A DNA stretch of 64,000 nt from CADEED01 sp035765415 (lineage in GTDB: Bacteria; Pseudomonadota; Gammaproteobacteria; Steroidobacterales; Steroidobacteraceae), in contig DASTXR010000097.1 in NCBI GenBank assembly GCA_035765415.1, positions 62,001 to 126,000 on the forward strand, in the 5' to 3' direction. Shown here in pieces: positions 32,872-41,604 of this stretch. How positions within the stretch are numbered: the stretch's first letter is position 1; each line of letters opens with the position of its first letter. The position numbers were made by a program, and so were the translations under genes. The notes under the pieces were generated by a model that worked only from the letters and a program-made list of their open reading frames with translations, searched no databases and was not told the DNA's origin.

Positions 32872-33471
32872 TCAGCTTGCCTTCAGAAAGTTGGCGAGGA
32901 TGCGCGCACCCACCACGCCCGAGCGCTCGGGGTGAAATTGCGTGCCGCAGAAGTTGTCGCGGCGCGCCACGGCGGTGAAGTTGCCGCCATATTCCGTGGT
33001 GGCCACGGTCCAGTCGCCGGCCGGCACGGCGTATCCGTGCACGAAATACACGTAGTCGAGCGAGCTCACGCCATCGAGCAGCGGATCCGGCCGGGTCTGA
33101 TTGAGCTGGTTCCAGCCCATGTGCGGAACGGGCAGGCCGGGTGCGAACTGCAGGCGCTCGACGTTGCCGGGGATGACGGCGAGCCCATTGGCCGGCCCTT
33201 CCTCGGAAGCATCGAACAGGATCTGCATGCCGAGGCAAATGCCTAACAAGGGTTGTTTGAGATCGGGAATCAGCTTGTCGAGGCCGTTCGAGCGCAGGCG
33301 ACCCATGGCATTGTGCGCGGACCCCACGCCTGGCAGCAGCACGCGCGTGGCGCTCCGGATGACGTCCGGATCGCTGGTGACGACCGACTCGGCGCCGAGC
33401 CGTGACAGCGCCGCGCGCAACGAGGCGATGTTGGCTCCGCCGCTGTCGATGATGGCCACGGGGACGCTCAC
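32872..33471 (-). CDS. hisH: Imidazole glycerol phosphate synthase glutaminase subunit
   Basis: A 199-residue class I glutamine amidotransferase that feeds ammonia to HisF. Seen: AIIDSGGANIASL at the N-terminus, LPGVGSAHNAM oxyanion loop, nucleophile Cys in GICLGMQ, and the His-Glu pair in FHPERSG. The GTG start at 33471 overlaps the hisB stop by 4 bases (GTGA) and has an AGGGGG ribosome site. Confidence 0.95.
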   Translation of the reverse strand: MSVPVAIIDSGGANIASLRAALSRLGAESVVTSDPDVIRSATRVLLPGVGSAHNAMGRLRSNGLDKLIPDLKQPLLGICLGMQILFDASEEGPANGLAVIPGNVERLQFAPGLPVPHMGWNQLNQTRPDPLLDGVSSLDYVYFVHGYAVPAGDWTVATTEYGGNFTAVARRDNFCGTQFHPERSGVVGARILANFLKAS

Positions 33472-34538
33472 AGAACCCCCTTGGTCGTCGGCAGCTCTTC
33501 GCCTTCGCGTCGGAACGCCATGCGCAACGCGCGCCCGACGCCCTTGAAGCAGGCTTCGATCATGTGATGCGTATTCTCGCCTACGATGGTGACGTGAATC
33601 GCGGCCTTGAGACTCTCGGCCAGCGACTTGAAGAAGTGCGGCACGAGTTCGGTGGGCAGGCCGCCAACCGCTTCGCGCGCGAACCGGCCTTCGAACACGC
33701 CATAGGCGCGACCCGAAAGGTCGATGGCCACGCGCACCTGAGCTTCGTCCATGGGCAGCACGAATCCGTAGCGGGATAGCCCGAGCTTGGCGCCGAGCGC
33801 TTCGCGCAAGGCTTCGCCGACGGCGAGTGCGCAGTCCTCGACGGTGTGATGCTCGTCGATCTGCAGATCCCCATGGCACTTGAGCTCGAGCGAGAACCCG
33901 CCGTGTTTGGCGAGCTGTTCGAGCATGTGATCGAAGAAGCCGATGCCGGTCGAGATGGTAATGGGCGCGGTGGTGTCGAGGCTCACCGTCACGTGAATGT
34001 CGGTTTCCTTCGTGGTGCGCCGGAGTGTGGCGCGGCGTTCGGTGAGCTCGCGCAGGATCGCGGGCCAGGTCTCCCACTTGTTGCCGTGGCGGCGCACCAG
34101 CAATCCGCGGGTGCCGAGGTTGCGCGCGAACTCCATGTCGGTTTCACGATCGCCCACCATCGCGCTCGCGGCGAGGTCGACGTCGCGTGCGCGAATCCAG
34201 TCATCGACCAGCCTGGTCTTCGGCTTGCGGCAGTCGCAGCCGTCCGCTTTCCGATGCGGGCAGACGAACACGGCAGCGAACTCGATGTCCTGGGAGCTGA
34301 ACGCATCGAGCATGAACTGGTGCGGGATATCGAAGCTCGATTGCGGAAAGCTGGCGCTGCCGAGCCCGTCCTGGTTCGTCACCATGGCGAGCTGGAAACC
34401 GGCGAGCTGCGCCTGGCGCAGCGCGGCGAACACGCCTGGCATGAAGCGGATCTTTTCGATGGTGTCGACCTGTTCGTCAGGCGGCTCCTCGATGAGAGTG
34501 CCGTCGCGGTCGACGAACAGCACGCGGGTCTTGCTCAT
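33468..34538 (-). CDS. hisB: Bifunctional histidinol-phosphatase / imidazoleglycerol-phosphate dehydratase
   Basis: A 356-residue fusion of the enterobacterial type (E. coli 355). The N-terminal HAD phosphatase (about 1-165) has DRDGT at 10-14 and a Cys/His zinc loop (CPHRKADGCDCRKPK). The C-terminal dehydratase (about 168-356) has IGFFDHM, DEHHTVED, and a second HH motif near ENTHHMIE, binding Mn. The ATG overlaps the hisC stop by 4 bases. It covers steps 6 and 8 of histidine synthesis. Confidence 0.96.
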   Translation of the reverse strand: MSKTRVLFVDRDGTLIEEPPDEQVDTIEKIRFMPGVFAALRQAQLAGFQLAMVTNQDGLGSASFPQSSFDIPHQFMLDAFSSQDIEFAAVFVCPHRKADGCDCRKPKTRLVDDWIRARDVDLAASAMVGDRETDMEFARNLGTRGLLVRRHGNKWETWPAILRELTERRATLRRTTKETDIHVTVSLDTTAPITISTGIGFFDHMLEQLAKHGGFSLELKCHGDLQIDEHHTVEDCALAVGEALREALGAKLGLSRYGFVLPMDEAQVRVAIDLSGRAYGVFEGRFAREAVGGLPTELVPHFFKSLAESLKAAIHVTIVGENTHHMIEACFKGVGRALRMAFRREGEELPTTKGVL

Positions 34539-35584
34539 GCCAGGCTCCGGATCAATCGGTCGTTCTGTTCGGGACTGCCCACGGAAATACGCAGCGAATT
34601 CGGCGATACATTGCGCATGTCGCGGATGAGCAGCTTCGCATCGCGCGCCGCGGCGAGCACGGCTTCCGCGTCGGCGAAATCCACGAGCAGGAAGTTGGCC
34701 ACACTGTGCCATATCTTCCGCACGCGTTTGCAGTCTGCAAGCGCGGCGCGCAGCCGTTCGCGCTCGGCGCGGATCTGCGCCACGCGTTCGCGCTGAATGG
34801 CGAGCTGGCACTCGGCGAGCGTGGCGAGCACGGCCTCGATGCATAGCTGCGGGATGGAATAGGGCGGGATCACCTTGGCCAGCAGCGCCACGATTTCCGG
34901 CGCGGCGATCAGCGAGCCCACGCGCGCGCCCGCCAACCCGAAGGCCTTGGACAAGGTGCGCAACACCACGAGGTTCGCAAATCGCGCCAGGGACTTCGTC
35001 AATGACGCGTCACCCGAGAACTCGATGTATGCCTCGTCGACCACGACCAGCGAGCGATTGGCCAGCGCCAGCAACAGCTGCTCGATGGCAGCGGGCTCCA
35101 TGGCGTTGCCCGTCGGGTTGTTAGGACTGCACAGGAACACGATCCTGGTGTTCGCGTCGCAGGCGGCAAGCACGCGCGCCGTGTCGAGCGCGAAGCCGCG
35201 CTCCGGCAACAGCGGGACCTCGCGGACTTCCGCGCCCTGGATGCGCGCAGCCACGGCGTACATGCCGAAGGTGGGCGGGCAGATGACGACGTTGTCGACA
35301 CCCGCGCGGCAGAATCCGCGCACCAGCAGGTCGATGGATTCATCGCTGCCGCGGCCCGGCAGAAGTTGCGCGGGCGAAACGTCATAGAGCGCGGCGAGGC
35401 GCTGCGCCAGGACTTGCGGATGCGGTTCCGGGTAGCGGTTGAGCCCGGCCTGTGAGCGATCGGTCTCGGCGCGCCACGGCAGTTCATTGGCGTGCAGACG
35501 CTCGAACGCCGGATCCCAGCTCGCGTGTGAATACGCCTTGAGCGCGATGATCTCGGGACGCGCGAGCGCAAGAATGCCGGTCAC
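34535..35584 (-). CDS. hisC: Histidinol-phosphate aminotransferase
   Basis: A 349-residue fold-type I PLP aminotransferase catalysing step 7 of histidine synthesis. Seen: NRYPEPHPQVLAQRLA near the N-terminus, SPNNPTGN, VVDEAYIEF, the PLP lysine in TLSKAFGLAGARVG and the C-terminal LRISVGSPEQN arginine motif. The GTG at 35584 overlaps the hisD stop by 4 bases and has GGAGG six bases upstream. Confidence 0.95.
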   Translation of the reverse strand: MTGILALARPEIIALKAYSHASWDPAFERLHANELPWRAETDRSQAGLNRYPEPHPQVLAQRLAALYDVSPAQLLPGRGSDESIDLLVRGFCRAGVDNVVICPPTFGMYAVAARIQGAEVREVPLLPERGFALDTARVLAACDANTRIVFLCSPNNPTGNAMEPAAIEQLLLALANRSLVVVDEAYIEFSGDASLTKSLARFANLVVLRTLSKAFGLAGARVGSLIAAPEIVALLAKVIPPYSIPQLCIEAVLATLAECQLAIQRERVAQIRAERERLRAALADCKRVRKIWHSVANFLLVDFADAEAVLAAARDAKLLIRDMRNVSPNSLRISVGSPEQNDRLIRSLA

Positions 35585-36891
35585 GCCGCACCTCCGGCCA
35601 ATGCCTCGAGCCGTACGCTGACCGCGTTGCCGTGAGCATCGAGACCTTCCATGCCGGAGAGCGTGACGGCCGTCGGTCCCAGTGCGCGCAGCCCGTCGGC
35701 GCTGAGCTCCTGCACGGTGATCCGCTTCTGGTAGTCGAGCAACGACACTCCGCTGTAGCTGCGCGCATAACCGAAAGTGGGCAGCACGTGATTGGTGCCC
35801 GAGCAGTAGTCGCCCATGGATTCCGGCGACCATGCGCCCAGGAATACCGAGCCCGCGCAGGAAACGCTCGCGAGCAATGCGCGGGGATCGCGCGTCTGGA
35901 TGATGAGGTGTTCGGGCGCGTAGTCGTTGGACACCTCCATCGCCGCCGCCAGGTCGGTCACGACGATGCAACGGCTGTTGGCCATGGATTGCTTGATGAT
36001 GTCGCGCCGGCCGAGCGCTCGCGTTTGCTCGTCCACTTCGACGATGACCCGCTGCGCAAGCTGCGCGGAGTCGGTGACGAGAATCACCTGCGCGATGGTG
36101 TCGTGCTCGGCCTGCGCCAGCAGGTCGGCTGCCACGAACCTCGCATTCGCGGATTCATCGGCAATCACCAGCACTTCGGACGGGCCCGCGGGCAGATCGA
36201 TGGCGGCACCCGCGGGATCCGCGGCGACGATCTGCTTGGCGGCCGTGACCCAGGCGCTGCCCGGGCCGAAAATCTTGTCCACCTTGCGTACGGATTCGGT
36301 GCCAAAGGCGAAAGCGGCGATCGCCTGGGCACCGCCCATCTTGTACACCGTGTCCACGCCGCAGAGTTCCGCGGCCACGAGCACCGCGGCGTGCAGTTTG
36401 CCGTCGGGGCCGGGCGAACTCGCAATGGCGCGCGCCCTGCAACCGGCGATGCGTGCCGGCACGGCCAGCATGATGGCGGTGGAGGGCAGCGGCGCCGAGC
36501 CTGCGGGAACGTAGAGGCCGACGCTGTCGATGGCTCGCGTGATGCGCTCGCAACGCACGCCGGGCATGGTCTCGACGGACAACGGAGCGCAGAGCTGTGC
36601 TTCGTGAAACCGTGCGACGTTGGCCACCGCACGTTCGAGCGCCGCGAGCTGCACCGCGGACAGCGCGGCGCGCGCTTCGCGGAATTCCGCCGGGCTCACG
36701 CGCAGGTTGTCGAGCGAAGCGCCGCCGAATTGCGTGGTGAACCGCCGCACCGCGGCGTCGCCTTCGGCGCGCACCGCGGTGATGATGCCCGCCGCCTGCC
36801 GGAAGACTTCGTCACGGCTCACGGCGGCGGGACGCGACAACGCCGCGCGTCGCGCGTGCGGAGAAGCGGCTTTCCAGTCGATGTATTTCAT
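35581..36891 (-). CDS. hisD: Histidinol dehydrogenase
   Basis: A 436-residue zinc enzyme doing the last two oxidations, L-histidinol to histidine with two NAD+. Seen: VGLYVPAGSAPLPSTAIM, MGGAQAIAAFAFGT, KIFGPGSAWV, DLPAGPSEVLVIAD, AEHD, the catalytic-region APEHL and the Zn-site LPTFGYARSYSGVS. Length equals the family norm. The ATG lies 4 bases after the hisG stop. Confidence 0.96.
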   Translation of the reverse strand: MKYIDWKAASPHARRAALSRPAAVSRDEVFRQAAGIITAVRAEGDAAVRRFTTQFGGASLDNLRVSPAEFREARAALSAVQLAALERAVANVARFHEAQLCAPLSVETMPGVRCERITRAIDSVGLYVPAGSAPLPSTAIMLAVPARIAGCRARAIASSPGPDGKLHAAVLVAAELCGVDTVYKMGGAQAIAAFAFGTESVRKVDKIFGPGSAWVTAAKQIVAADPAGAAIDLPAGPSEVLVIADESANARFVAADLLAQAEHDTIAQVILVTDSAQLAQRVIVEVDEQTRALGRRDIIKQSMANSRCIVVTDLAAAMEVSNDYAPEHLIIQTRDPRALLASVSCAGSVFLGAWSPESMGDYCSGTNHVLPTFGYARSYSGVSLLDYQKRITVQELSADGLRALGPTAVTLSGMEGLDAHGNAVSVRLEALAGGAA

Positions 36892-36895
36892 CGCC

Positions 36896-37804
36896 TCACA
36901 CCAGCATCTTCTCGACCGGGAGCACGAGCAGCGAGCTCGCACCCGCCTTCTTCAGGCTTTCGAGAGTCTCCCAGAACACGTTCTCACGGCACACGGCGTG
37001 TATCGCCACTTTGTCGTTCGAACCCTCGAGCGGGATGATGGTGGGCGATTCGCTGCCCGGCAGCAGGCGGCGAATCTCCGGCAGCGCCGAGCGCGGCGCG
37101 TGCAGCATGATGTACTTGCTCTCGCGCACCTGCTGGACGCCGTCGATGCGCAGCAGCAGGCGCTCGACCCATTCCTGCTTGACGGGCGGCAACGACACCG
37201 GCGTGCGAATGAGCAACGCCTGGCTTTCGAGCACGGTCTCCACTTCCTTCAGGTGATTGGCCGAAAGCGTCGACCCCGTGGAGACGAGATCGCAGATGAG
37301 ATCCGCGCGGCCGAGGCGTGGCGCAATCTCCACGGCGCCCGACAGCGTGACGATGTCAGCCGTCACGTTGCGCTCGCGCAGGTAGCGCTCGAGCGTGAAC
37401 GGGTAGGTAGTGGCGATGCGCTTGCCGGCGAGCGAACGCGCGCCTTCGTAGCTGAAGCCTTCGGGCACTGCCAGTGACAGCCGGCAGCGGCCGAAGTCGA
37501 GCGTGCGCAGCTCGGTGAAGGTGGCGGCATGGCCGCGCGAGACGAGCTCGAGGCGCTTTTCTTCGAGCACGTTGCGGCCGACGAGGCCGAGATCGCAGAC
37601 GTCTTCCTGCACGAGGTCGGGGATGTCGTCGTCGCGCACGAACAGCACGTCGAGCGGCATGTTCTCGCCGAAGCCCATCAGTTGATCGCGGCCGCGCGAG
37701 AGTTTCAGGCCGCAGCTCTTGAGCAGGTCGAGCGACGGGTCGGTGAGCCGACCGGATTTCTGCACGGCGAGTTTGAGGCGCTGGTCTTTGTCGATGGGTG
37801 TCAT
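36896..37804 (-). CDS. hisG: ATP phosphoribosyltransferase, long form
   Basis: A 302-residue long-form HisG (E. coli 299), the first and feedback-controlled step of histidine synthesis. The catalytic part (about 1-220) shows LAVQKSGRLTD, the DLGLVGRNVLEE stretch and the PRPP-binding DLVSTGSTL. A C-terminal ACT-like domain (about 225-300) normally binds histidine. The ATG at 37804 gives family length; earlier TTG readings were not used. It follows the TrpR-like regulator by 54 bases on the same strand. Confidence 0.95.
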   Translation of the reverse strand: MTPIDKDQRLKLAVQKSGRLTDPSLDLLKSCGLKLSRGRDQLMGFGENMPLDVLFVRDDDIPDLVQEDVCDLGLVGRNVLEEKRLELVSRGHAATFTELRTLDFGRCRLSLAVPEGFSYEGARSLAGKRIATTYPFTLERYLRERNVTADIVTLSGAVEIAPRLGRADLICDLVSTGSTLSANHLKEVETVLESQALLIRTPVSLPPVKQEWVERLLLRIDGVQQVRESKYIMLHAPRSALPEIRRLLPGSESPTIIPLEGSNDKVAIHAVCRENVFWETLESLKKAGASSLLVLPVEKMLV

Positions 37805-37858
37805 GGATTCGGTGGAGACTTTGGTGTGCAACCCGGGCGGTTACCCGGATGCGGGGAT

Positions 37859-38170
37859 TCAGGCGTGGCGCTGAAGGCGATTGACGGCGAGGGAATAGCC
37901 GCCATTGCCGTCGGCGAGGCAACGCGCCACGCGCCCGATGGTGGTGACGCTGACGCCGGTGAGGCGATGGATCTCGCGGTAGGGCACGCCTTTCTGCAGC
38001 CAGTCGACCACCGCCCAGCGATCGGCAATGGCCTGGAGCTCCGCGGGCGTGCAGAGGTCGCGGAAAAAAGCCCGGCATTCGTCCACGGTCTTGAGCGTCA
38101 GCACGGCGGCGAACAGGCTGCGTTCCGAGAGCGCCTCCTGGCGGGCCGTGACATTCCGGTGCTGTTTCAT
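37859..38170 (-). CDS. TrpR/YerC-family regulator heading the his operon
   Basis: A 103-residue protein of the YerC/YecD branch of TrpR-like DNA-binding proteins. Helices at 20-60 (ERSLFAAVLTL, TPAELQAIADRWAVVDWLQKG) are followed by a helix-turn-helix near 62-86 (PYREIHRLTGVSVTTIGRVARCL). The same gene lies ahead of hisG in Xanthomonas-type genomes, so it probably regulates the his operon, and perhaps itself; the ligand is unknown. An imperfect inverted repeat sits 10 bases upstream of its ATG. No Shine-Dalgarno is visible and the mRNA may be nearly leaderless. Confidence 0.85.
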   Translation of the reverse strand: MKQHRNVTARQEALSERSLFAAVLTLKTVDECRAFFRDLCTPAELQAIADRWAVVDWLQKGVPYREIHRLTGVSVTTIGRVARCLADGNGGYSLAVNRLQRHA

Positions 38171-38179
38171 TGAATTAAT

Positions 38180-38197
38180 GTAATAGCGCGTTAATAC
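38180..38197. promoter_or_regulatory. Candidate operator/promoter region of the his operon
   Basis: An imperfect dyad GTAATA-N6-TAATAC lies just ahead of the regulator gene; on the minus strand it contains a possible -10 (TATTAC at 38180-38185). This would put the transcript start about three bases before the ATG. There is no convincing -35. It is a plausible site for the TrpR-like regulator to control its own operon. Confidence 0.35.
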
Positions 38198-38243
38198 GGT
38201 GGCGCATTAGACCCGCGGAACCGCACAAAAGCAAGCTCCGCGC

Positions 38244-38272
38244 TTGCTTACGGAGAAACCGGCTCATAGAAT
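38244..38272 (+). promoter_or_regulatory. Sigma70-type promoter of the metX-metB operon
   Basis: TTGCTT at 38244-38249, a 17-base spacer and TAGAAT at 38267-38272. The predicted start, about 38279, falls exactly where helix P1 of the riboswitch begins, which supports both calls. Confidence 0.7.
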
Positions 38273-38275
38273 TCG

Positions 38276-38399
38276 CGCACTCATCGAGACCGGCTGAGGG
38301 ATTGGGCCCGAAGACGCCGGGGCAACCGCCGCCAACGCGGAAAGGTGCCAACTCCTGCGGGATCGGTCTTTGACAAGATCTGGTTCCGGCAGATGAGCG
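38276..38399 (+). ncRNA. SAM-I (S-box) riboswitch
   Basis: The sequence matches the S-box core. P1 is formed by CTCATC (38280-38285) and GATGAG (38392-38397). GAGGGATTGGGCCC is followed by GA, GCC, GGGCAACC, then AAAGGTGCCAACTCCTGC. It precedes metX and metB, the expected methionine genes, and S-adenosylmethionine should turn them off. Between the aptamer and metX are two hairpins (38411-38425 and 38435-38453) without a U-tract, so control may be translational or Rho-dependent. Confidence 0.93.
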
Positions 38400-38508
38400 A
38401 ACCTCACGCCGCCCGATCGTCGGGCAGCGCAGGTGCCGTGTTTACCGCACGGCGGCTCTCGAGTTCCACGCTGAGTACAGCCCTGGAGCATTCGACGAGC
38501 AGCATTTC

Positions 38509-39558
38509 ATGAACAACGACAACACACAGCCTTCCCGCGCCGACACCACCACCACGCCCGCATCGGGATTCCAGGTTCGCGAAGGCGTGCTGGCCGTTCC
38601 CGGCGAGCTCAAGCTGCACTTCGGCGGCGTCCTGCAATCGGTTTCCGTTGCCTGGCGTCTCGCGGGGCCCGCGGGCGCGCCGGTGGTCGTCGCCATGGGC
38701 GGCATCTCCGCTTCGCGCCGCGTCTGGCTGCCCGACGAGCCGCGCGGCGGATGGTGGCATGAAGTCGTCGGCCCCGGCCTCGCGCTGGATACGCACAAGT
38801 TTCGCGTCCTGAGTTTCGACTATCTCGGCGCCAGCGCCGATTCCACCGGGCCGCGCGACGACGCGCCGTTTCCGACGGTGTCCGCGTACGACCAGGCCGA
38901 ACTACTGCTGCGGCTCATCAACCATCTCGGTATCGCGAGCCTTCGCGCCATCGCCGGCGCTTCGTACGGCGGCATGGTGGCGCTGGCGTTCGGCGAGCGC
39001 TTCCCCGACCGCGTCGCGCGTCTCATCGTCATCAGCGCCGCGGACCGGGCGCATCCGATGGCTTCTGCCTGGCGCGTGGTGCAACGGAGGATAGTCAAAT
39101 ACGCCATCGACAGTGGAAATCCGGCGCAGGGCCTGGAACTGGCGCGCGCGCTGGCCATGGCCACCTACCGCAGTCCCGAGGAGTTTGCCGCCAGGTTCGC
39201 CGGCGCCGCGCGCCGTAACTCCGAAGACAAGTTCGTGCTGCCGGTGGAGGAGTACCTGTTTGCGCGCGGCGCTGAATATGCGCAGCGTTATCGCCCGGCT
39301 TCGTTTGTTTGTTTGTCCGAGTCCATCGACCTGCATCGCGTGGACGCAGGCCGCATATTCGCGCCGGTCACCGCGGTGGCGGTGCGCGAAGACCAGCTCG
39401 TGCCGCTCGGCGACATGCGCGCCATGGTCGCGCGCCTGCCGAACGCCGAGTTGCACGAGATCTCCTCGGTGTATGGACACGACGCCTTCCTCAAGGAGAA
39501 CCGGCGACTCGCGCCGATCTTCGCCAACGTATTGAACGACCCAGGAATCACCCCGTGA
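38509..39558 (+). CDS. metX: MetX-family homoserine O-acyltransferase
   Basis: A 349-residue alpha/beta-hydrolase-fold enzyme that acylates homoserine for methionine synthesis. Seen: catalytic Ser152 in GASYGGM, Asp295 in VREDQLVP and His324 in YGHDAF, plus FDYLG and PDRVARLIVIS segments. In Xanthomonas-type bacteria MetX proteins use succinyl-CoA, elsewhere acetyl-CoA; sequence alone did not let me choose. The first 20 residues are a Thr/Ser-rich extension. It lies under the SAM-I riboswitch and overlaps metB by 4 bases (GTGA). Confidence 0.92.
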   Translation: MNNDNTQPSRADTTTTPASGFQVREGVLAVPGELKLHFGGVLQSVSVAWRLAGPAGAPVVVAMGGISASRRVWLPDEPRGGWWHEVVGPGLALDTHKFRVLSFDYLGASADSTGPRDDAPFPTVSAYDQAELLLRLINHLGIASLRAIAGASYGGMVALAFGERFPDRVARLIVISAADRAHPMASAWRVVQRRIVKYAIDSGNPAQGLELARALAMATYRSPEEFAARFAGAARRNSEDKFVLPVEEYLFARGAEYAQRYRPASFVCLSESIDLHRVDAGRIFAPVTAVAVREDQLVPLGDMRAMVARLPNAELHEISSVYGHDAFLKENRRLAPIFANVLNDPGITP

Positions 39559-40712
39559 CGACTCCGTTGACTGCAGACACTCGCGCGGTACGCGCCGGCC
39601 TCGAGAATTGCGACGTGACCGGCGCCGTGGTGCCGCCGCTTCATCTCTCGTCCACCTATGCGTTCCGCGGCTTCGGCGACAAGCGCAAATACGACTACAG
39701 CCGCTCGGGCAATCCGACGCGTGACCTGCTGGCGGACGCGCTGGCCGATCTCGAAGGTGGCGTTGGCGCCGTGATCACGGGGTCCGGCATGGGCGCGATC
39801 ACGCTCGTGGGCCACATATTGCCTGTGGGCGCGCGCGTCATCGCTCCCCATGACTGCTACGGCGGCACGTTCCGCCTGATGACGGCGTGGCAGAAGCGCG
39901 GCGAGCTCGCCGTGGAATTCGTCGACTTCGGCAATGCGGCCGCGGTCAGCGCGGCCTTGTCGAAACCCGCGGCGCTGGTGTGGATCGAAACTCCCAGCAA
40001 TCCCTTGCTGCGCATCACCGACATCGCCGACATCGCGAAGCGCGCCCATGCCATCGGCGCGCTCGTGGTCGCCGACAACACCTTCCTGTCACCCGGCTGG
40101 CAGCGGCCCATCGAGCTCGGCGCCGACATCGTCGTGCACTCGACCACGAAGTACATCAATGGCCACAGCGACGTCGTCGGCGGCGCAGTCATCGCCGCGA
40201 AGAAGGACGTCGCCGAGCAACTCGCCTGGTGGGGCAACTGTCTCGGCCTCACGGGTGGCGCGTTCGACAGCTACCTCACGCTGCGCGGCCTGCGCACCTT
40301 GCACGTGCGCCTGCGTGAGCACGGCACCAATGCCCAGGCGGTGGCGGAATTCCTCGTCAGGCAGCCGTCCGTGAAGCGCGTCTATTACCCGGGCCTCGCC
40401 ACGCATCCCGGCCATGACGTCGCGAAGCGCCAGCAGTCCGGCTTCGGCGCCATCGTCACCCTCGAAGTGCAGGGCGGTGTCGACGGCGCGAAGCGATTCT
40501 CCGAGGCGCTCGAGCTGTTCTCGCTGGCGGAGTCGTTAGGGGGTGTCGAGAGCCTGGTGGCGCACCCGGCGACCATGACTCACGCGGCGATGGCGCCGGA
40601 AGCACGCGCGGCAGCGGGGCTGGTCGATGGCCTGTTGCGCCTGTCGATCGGCATCGAGTCGCCCGAGGACCTGTTGCACGACCTGCAGAACGGCATCAAC
40701 GCGCTGGGCTGA
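39555..40712 (+). CDS. metB: Cystathionine gamma-synthase family enzyme
   Basis: A 385-residue PLP enzyme of the Cys/Met metabolism family. Seen: YDYSRSGNPTRDLL at 46-59, SGMGAI near 78, ETPSNPLLRI at 145-154, VADNTF and the PLP lysine Lys199 in STTKYINGHSD, then SLGGVESL near the end. Predicted reaction: condensation of O-acylhomoserine with cysteine to cystathionine. Direct sulfhydrylation to homocysteine cannot be excluded from sequence. The GTG start overlaps metX by 4 bases, so both are under riboswitch control. Confidence 0.9.
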   Translation: MTTPLTADTRAVRAGLENCDVTGAVVPPLHLSSTYAFRGFGDKRKYDYSRSGNPTRDLLADALADLEGGVGAVITGSGMGAITLVGHILPVGARVIAPHDCYGGTFRLMTAWQKRGELAVEFVDFGNAAAVSAALSKPAALVWIETPSNPLLRITDIADIAKRAHAIGALVVADNTFLSPGWQRPIELGADIVVHSTTKYINGHSDVVGGAVIAAKKDVAEQLAWWGNCLGLTGGAFDSYLTLRGLRTLHVRLREHGTNAQAVAEFLVRQPSVKRVYYPGLATHPGHDVAKRQQSGFGAIVTLEVQGGVDGAKRFSEALELFSLAESLGGVESLVAHPATMTHAAMAPEARAAAGLVDGLLRLSIGIESPEDLLHDLQNGINALG

Positions 40713-41600
40713 CTAATCCGCAATCTCGCCGCAGGTCACGTTGGTGACCGCGGCGGTGATGGCGCTCGCGCGATCGGATGCCATGAGCACCGCGACCTCG
40801 GCAATTTCAGCCATCTTCGGCATGCGCTTGAGCATCGTCTTCTCGGCGATGCGCGCCTCGAATGCCTCGCGCGAAACGCCCGCCAGCCGCGCATGGTCGC
40901 CGATGGCGGCCGACACGCCGGGTGCGTCGGGCGAACCCGCCGAACGCAGCGCAACGACCCGGATGCCGTTGCCGCCGAGATCCACGGCAAGCTGGCGGCA
41001 CAAGGCTTCGATGGCCGCGCAGGCGACGCCGAATCCGCCGCTGCCGGTATAAGGTTTGCGTGCCACCTGCGCAGTGAGTGCGAGGATCGCGCCGCCGTGC
41101 TGCTTCGCCATGTGGCGGGCCGCGGCGGTGGCGGTGAGGAAGTGCGTGCGCACGGCGCCGTCGACAGGCGCAACGACATCCCTGACGGACATCGCGACGA
41201 GCGATTCGCCTTGCGGCCCGTCGAGGGAGATGAGGTTGAACGAAATGTCGACACGCTGGTGCGCTGCGATGACGTCGTCGAGATGCGAGGCGATGGAATC
41301 CGGGTTCAGCGCATCCACTTTCGCGGCGCTTGCCGAACCACCCGCTCCGGCAATTTCCGTGGCGAGCGCCTGAACTTTCTCGAGCGTTCGGCCGGCGAGC
41401 GCCACGTGTGCGCCCTCGCGCGCGAACGCGCGCGCCACCGCGCTGCCCATGGCGCCGGCAGCGCCGTACACGACTGCCACTTTTCCCGCCAGCAAACCTG
41501 CGCGAACACCGGGCGCCGTGACTGGCAGGGCCGCCGTGCCGGCGACCATGGGCGTCGCCGCGGCAGCGGTCAGGAAATATCGACGTGTCGCGGCTTCCAC
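40713..41600 (-). CDS. Exported-like SDR-family protein lacking the usual catalytic Tyr-Lys
   Basis: A Rossmann short-chain dehydrogenase fold with VVYGAAGAMG nucleotide-binding loop, a VDALNPDS segment and NLISLDG. In place of the YxxxK motif, the catalytic region reads GGFGVACAA, so Tyr and Lys appear to be Phe and Cys. The 295-residue start at GTG 41600 leaves a twin-arginine-like RRYFLTAAAA segment followed by an Ala-rich hydrophobic stretch. An ATG at 41657 would overlap the DUF899 gene by 53 bases. Function is unknown; it may be a binding or non-catalytic SDR. Confidence 0.72.
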   Translation of the reverse strand: MEAATRRYFLTAAAATPMVAGTAALPVTAPGVRAGLLAGKVAVVYGAAGAMGSAVARAFAREGAHVALAGRTLEKVQALATEIAGAGGSASAAKVDALNPDSIASHLDDVIAAHQRVDISFNLISLDGPQGESLVAMSVRDVVAPVDGAVRTHFLTATAAARHMAKQHGGAILALTAQVARKPYTGSGGFGVACAAIEALCRQLAVDLGGNGIRVVALRSAGSPDAPGVSAAIGDHARLAGVSREAFEARIAEKTMLKRMPKMAEIAEVAVLMASDRASAITAAVTNVTCGEIAD

Positions 41601-41604
41601 GGGG

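Noticed and set aside
38228..38250. AAGCAAGC/GCTTGCTT palindrome upstream of the met promoter considered as a terminator.
   Set aside because: The T-run on the minus strand is only four bases and there is no gene to its right on that strand to end. It also overlaps the -35 of the met promoter.
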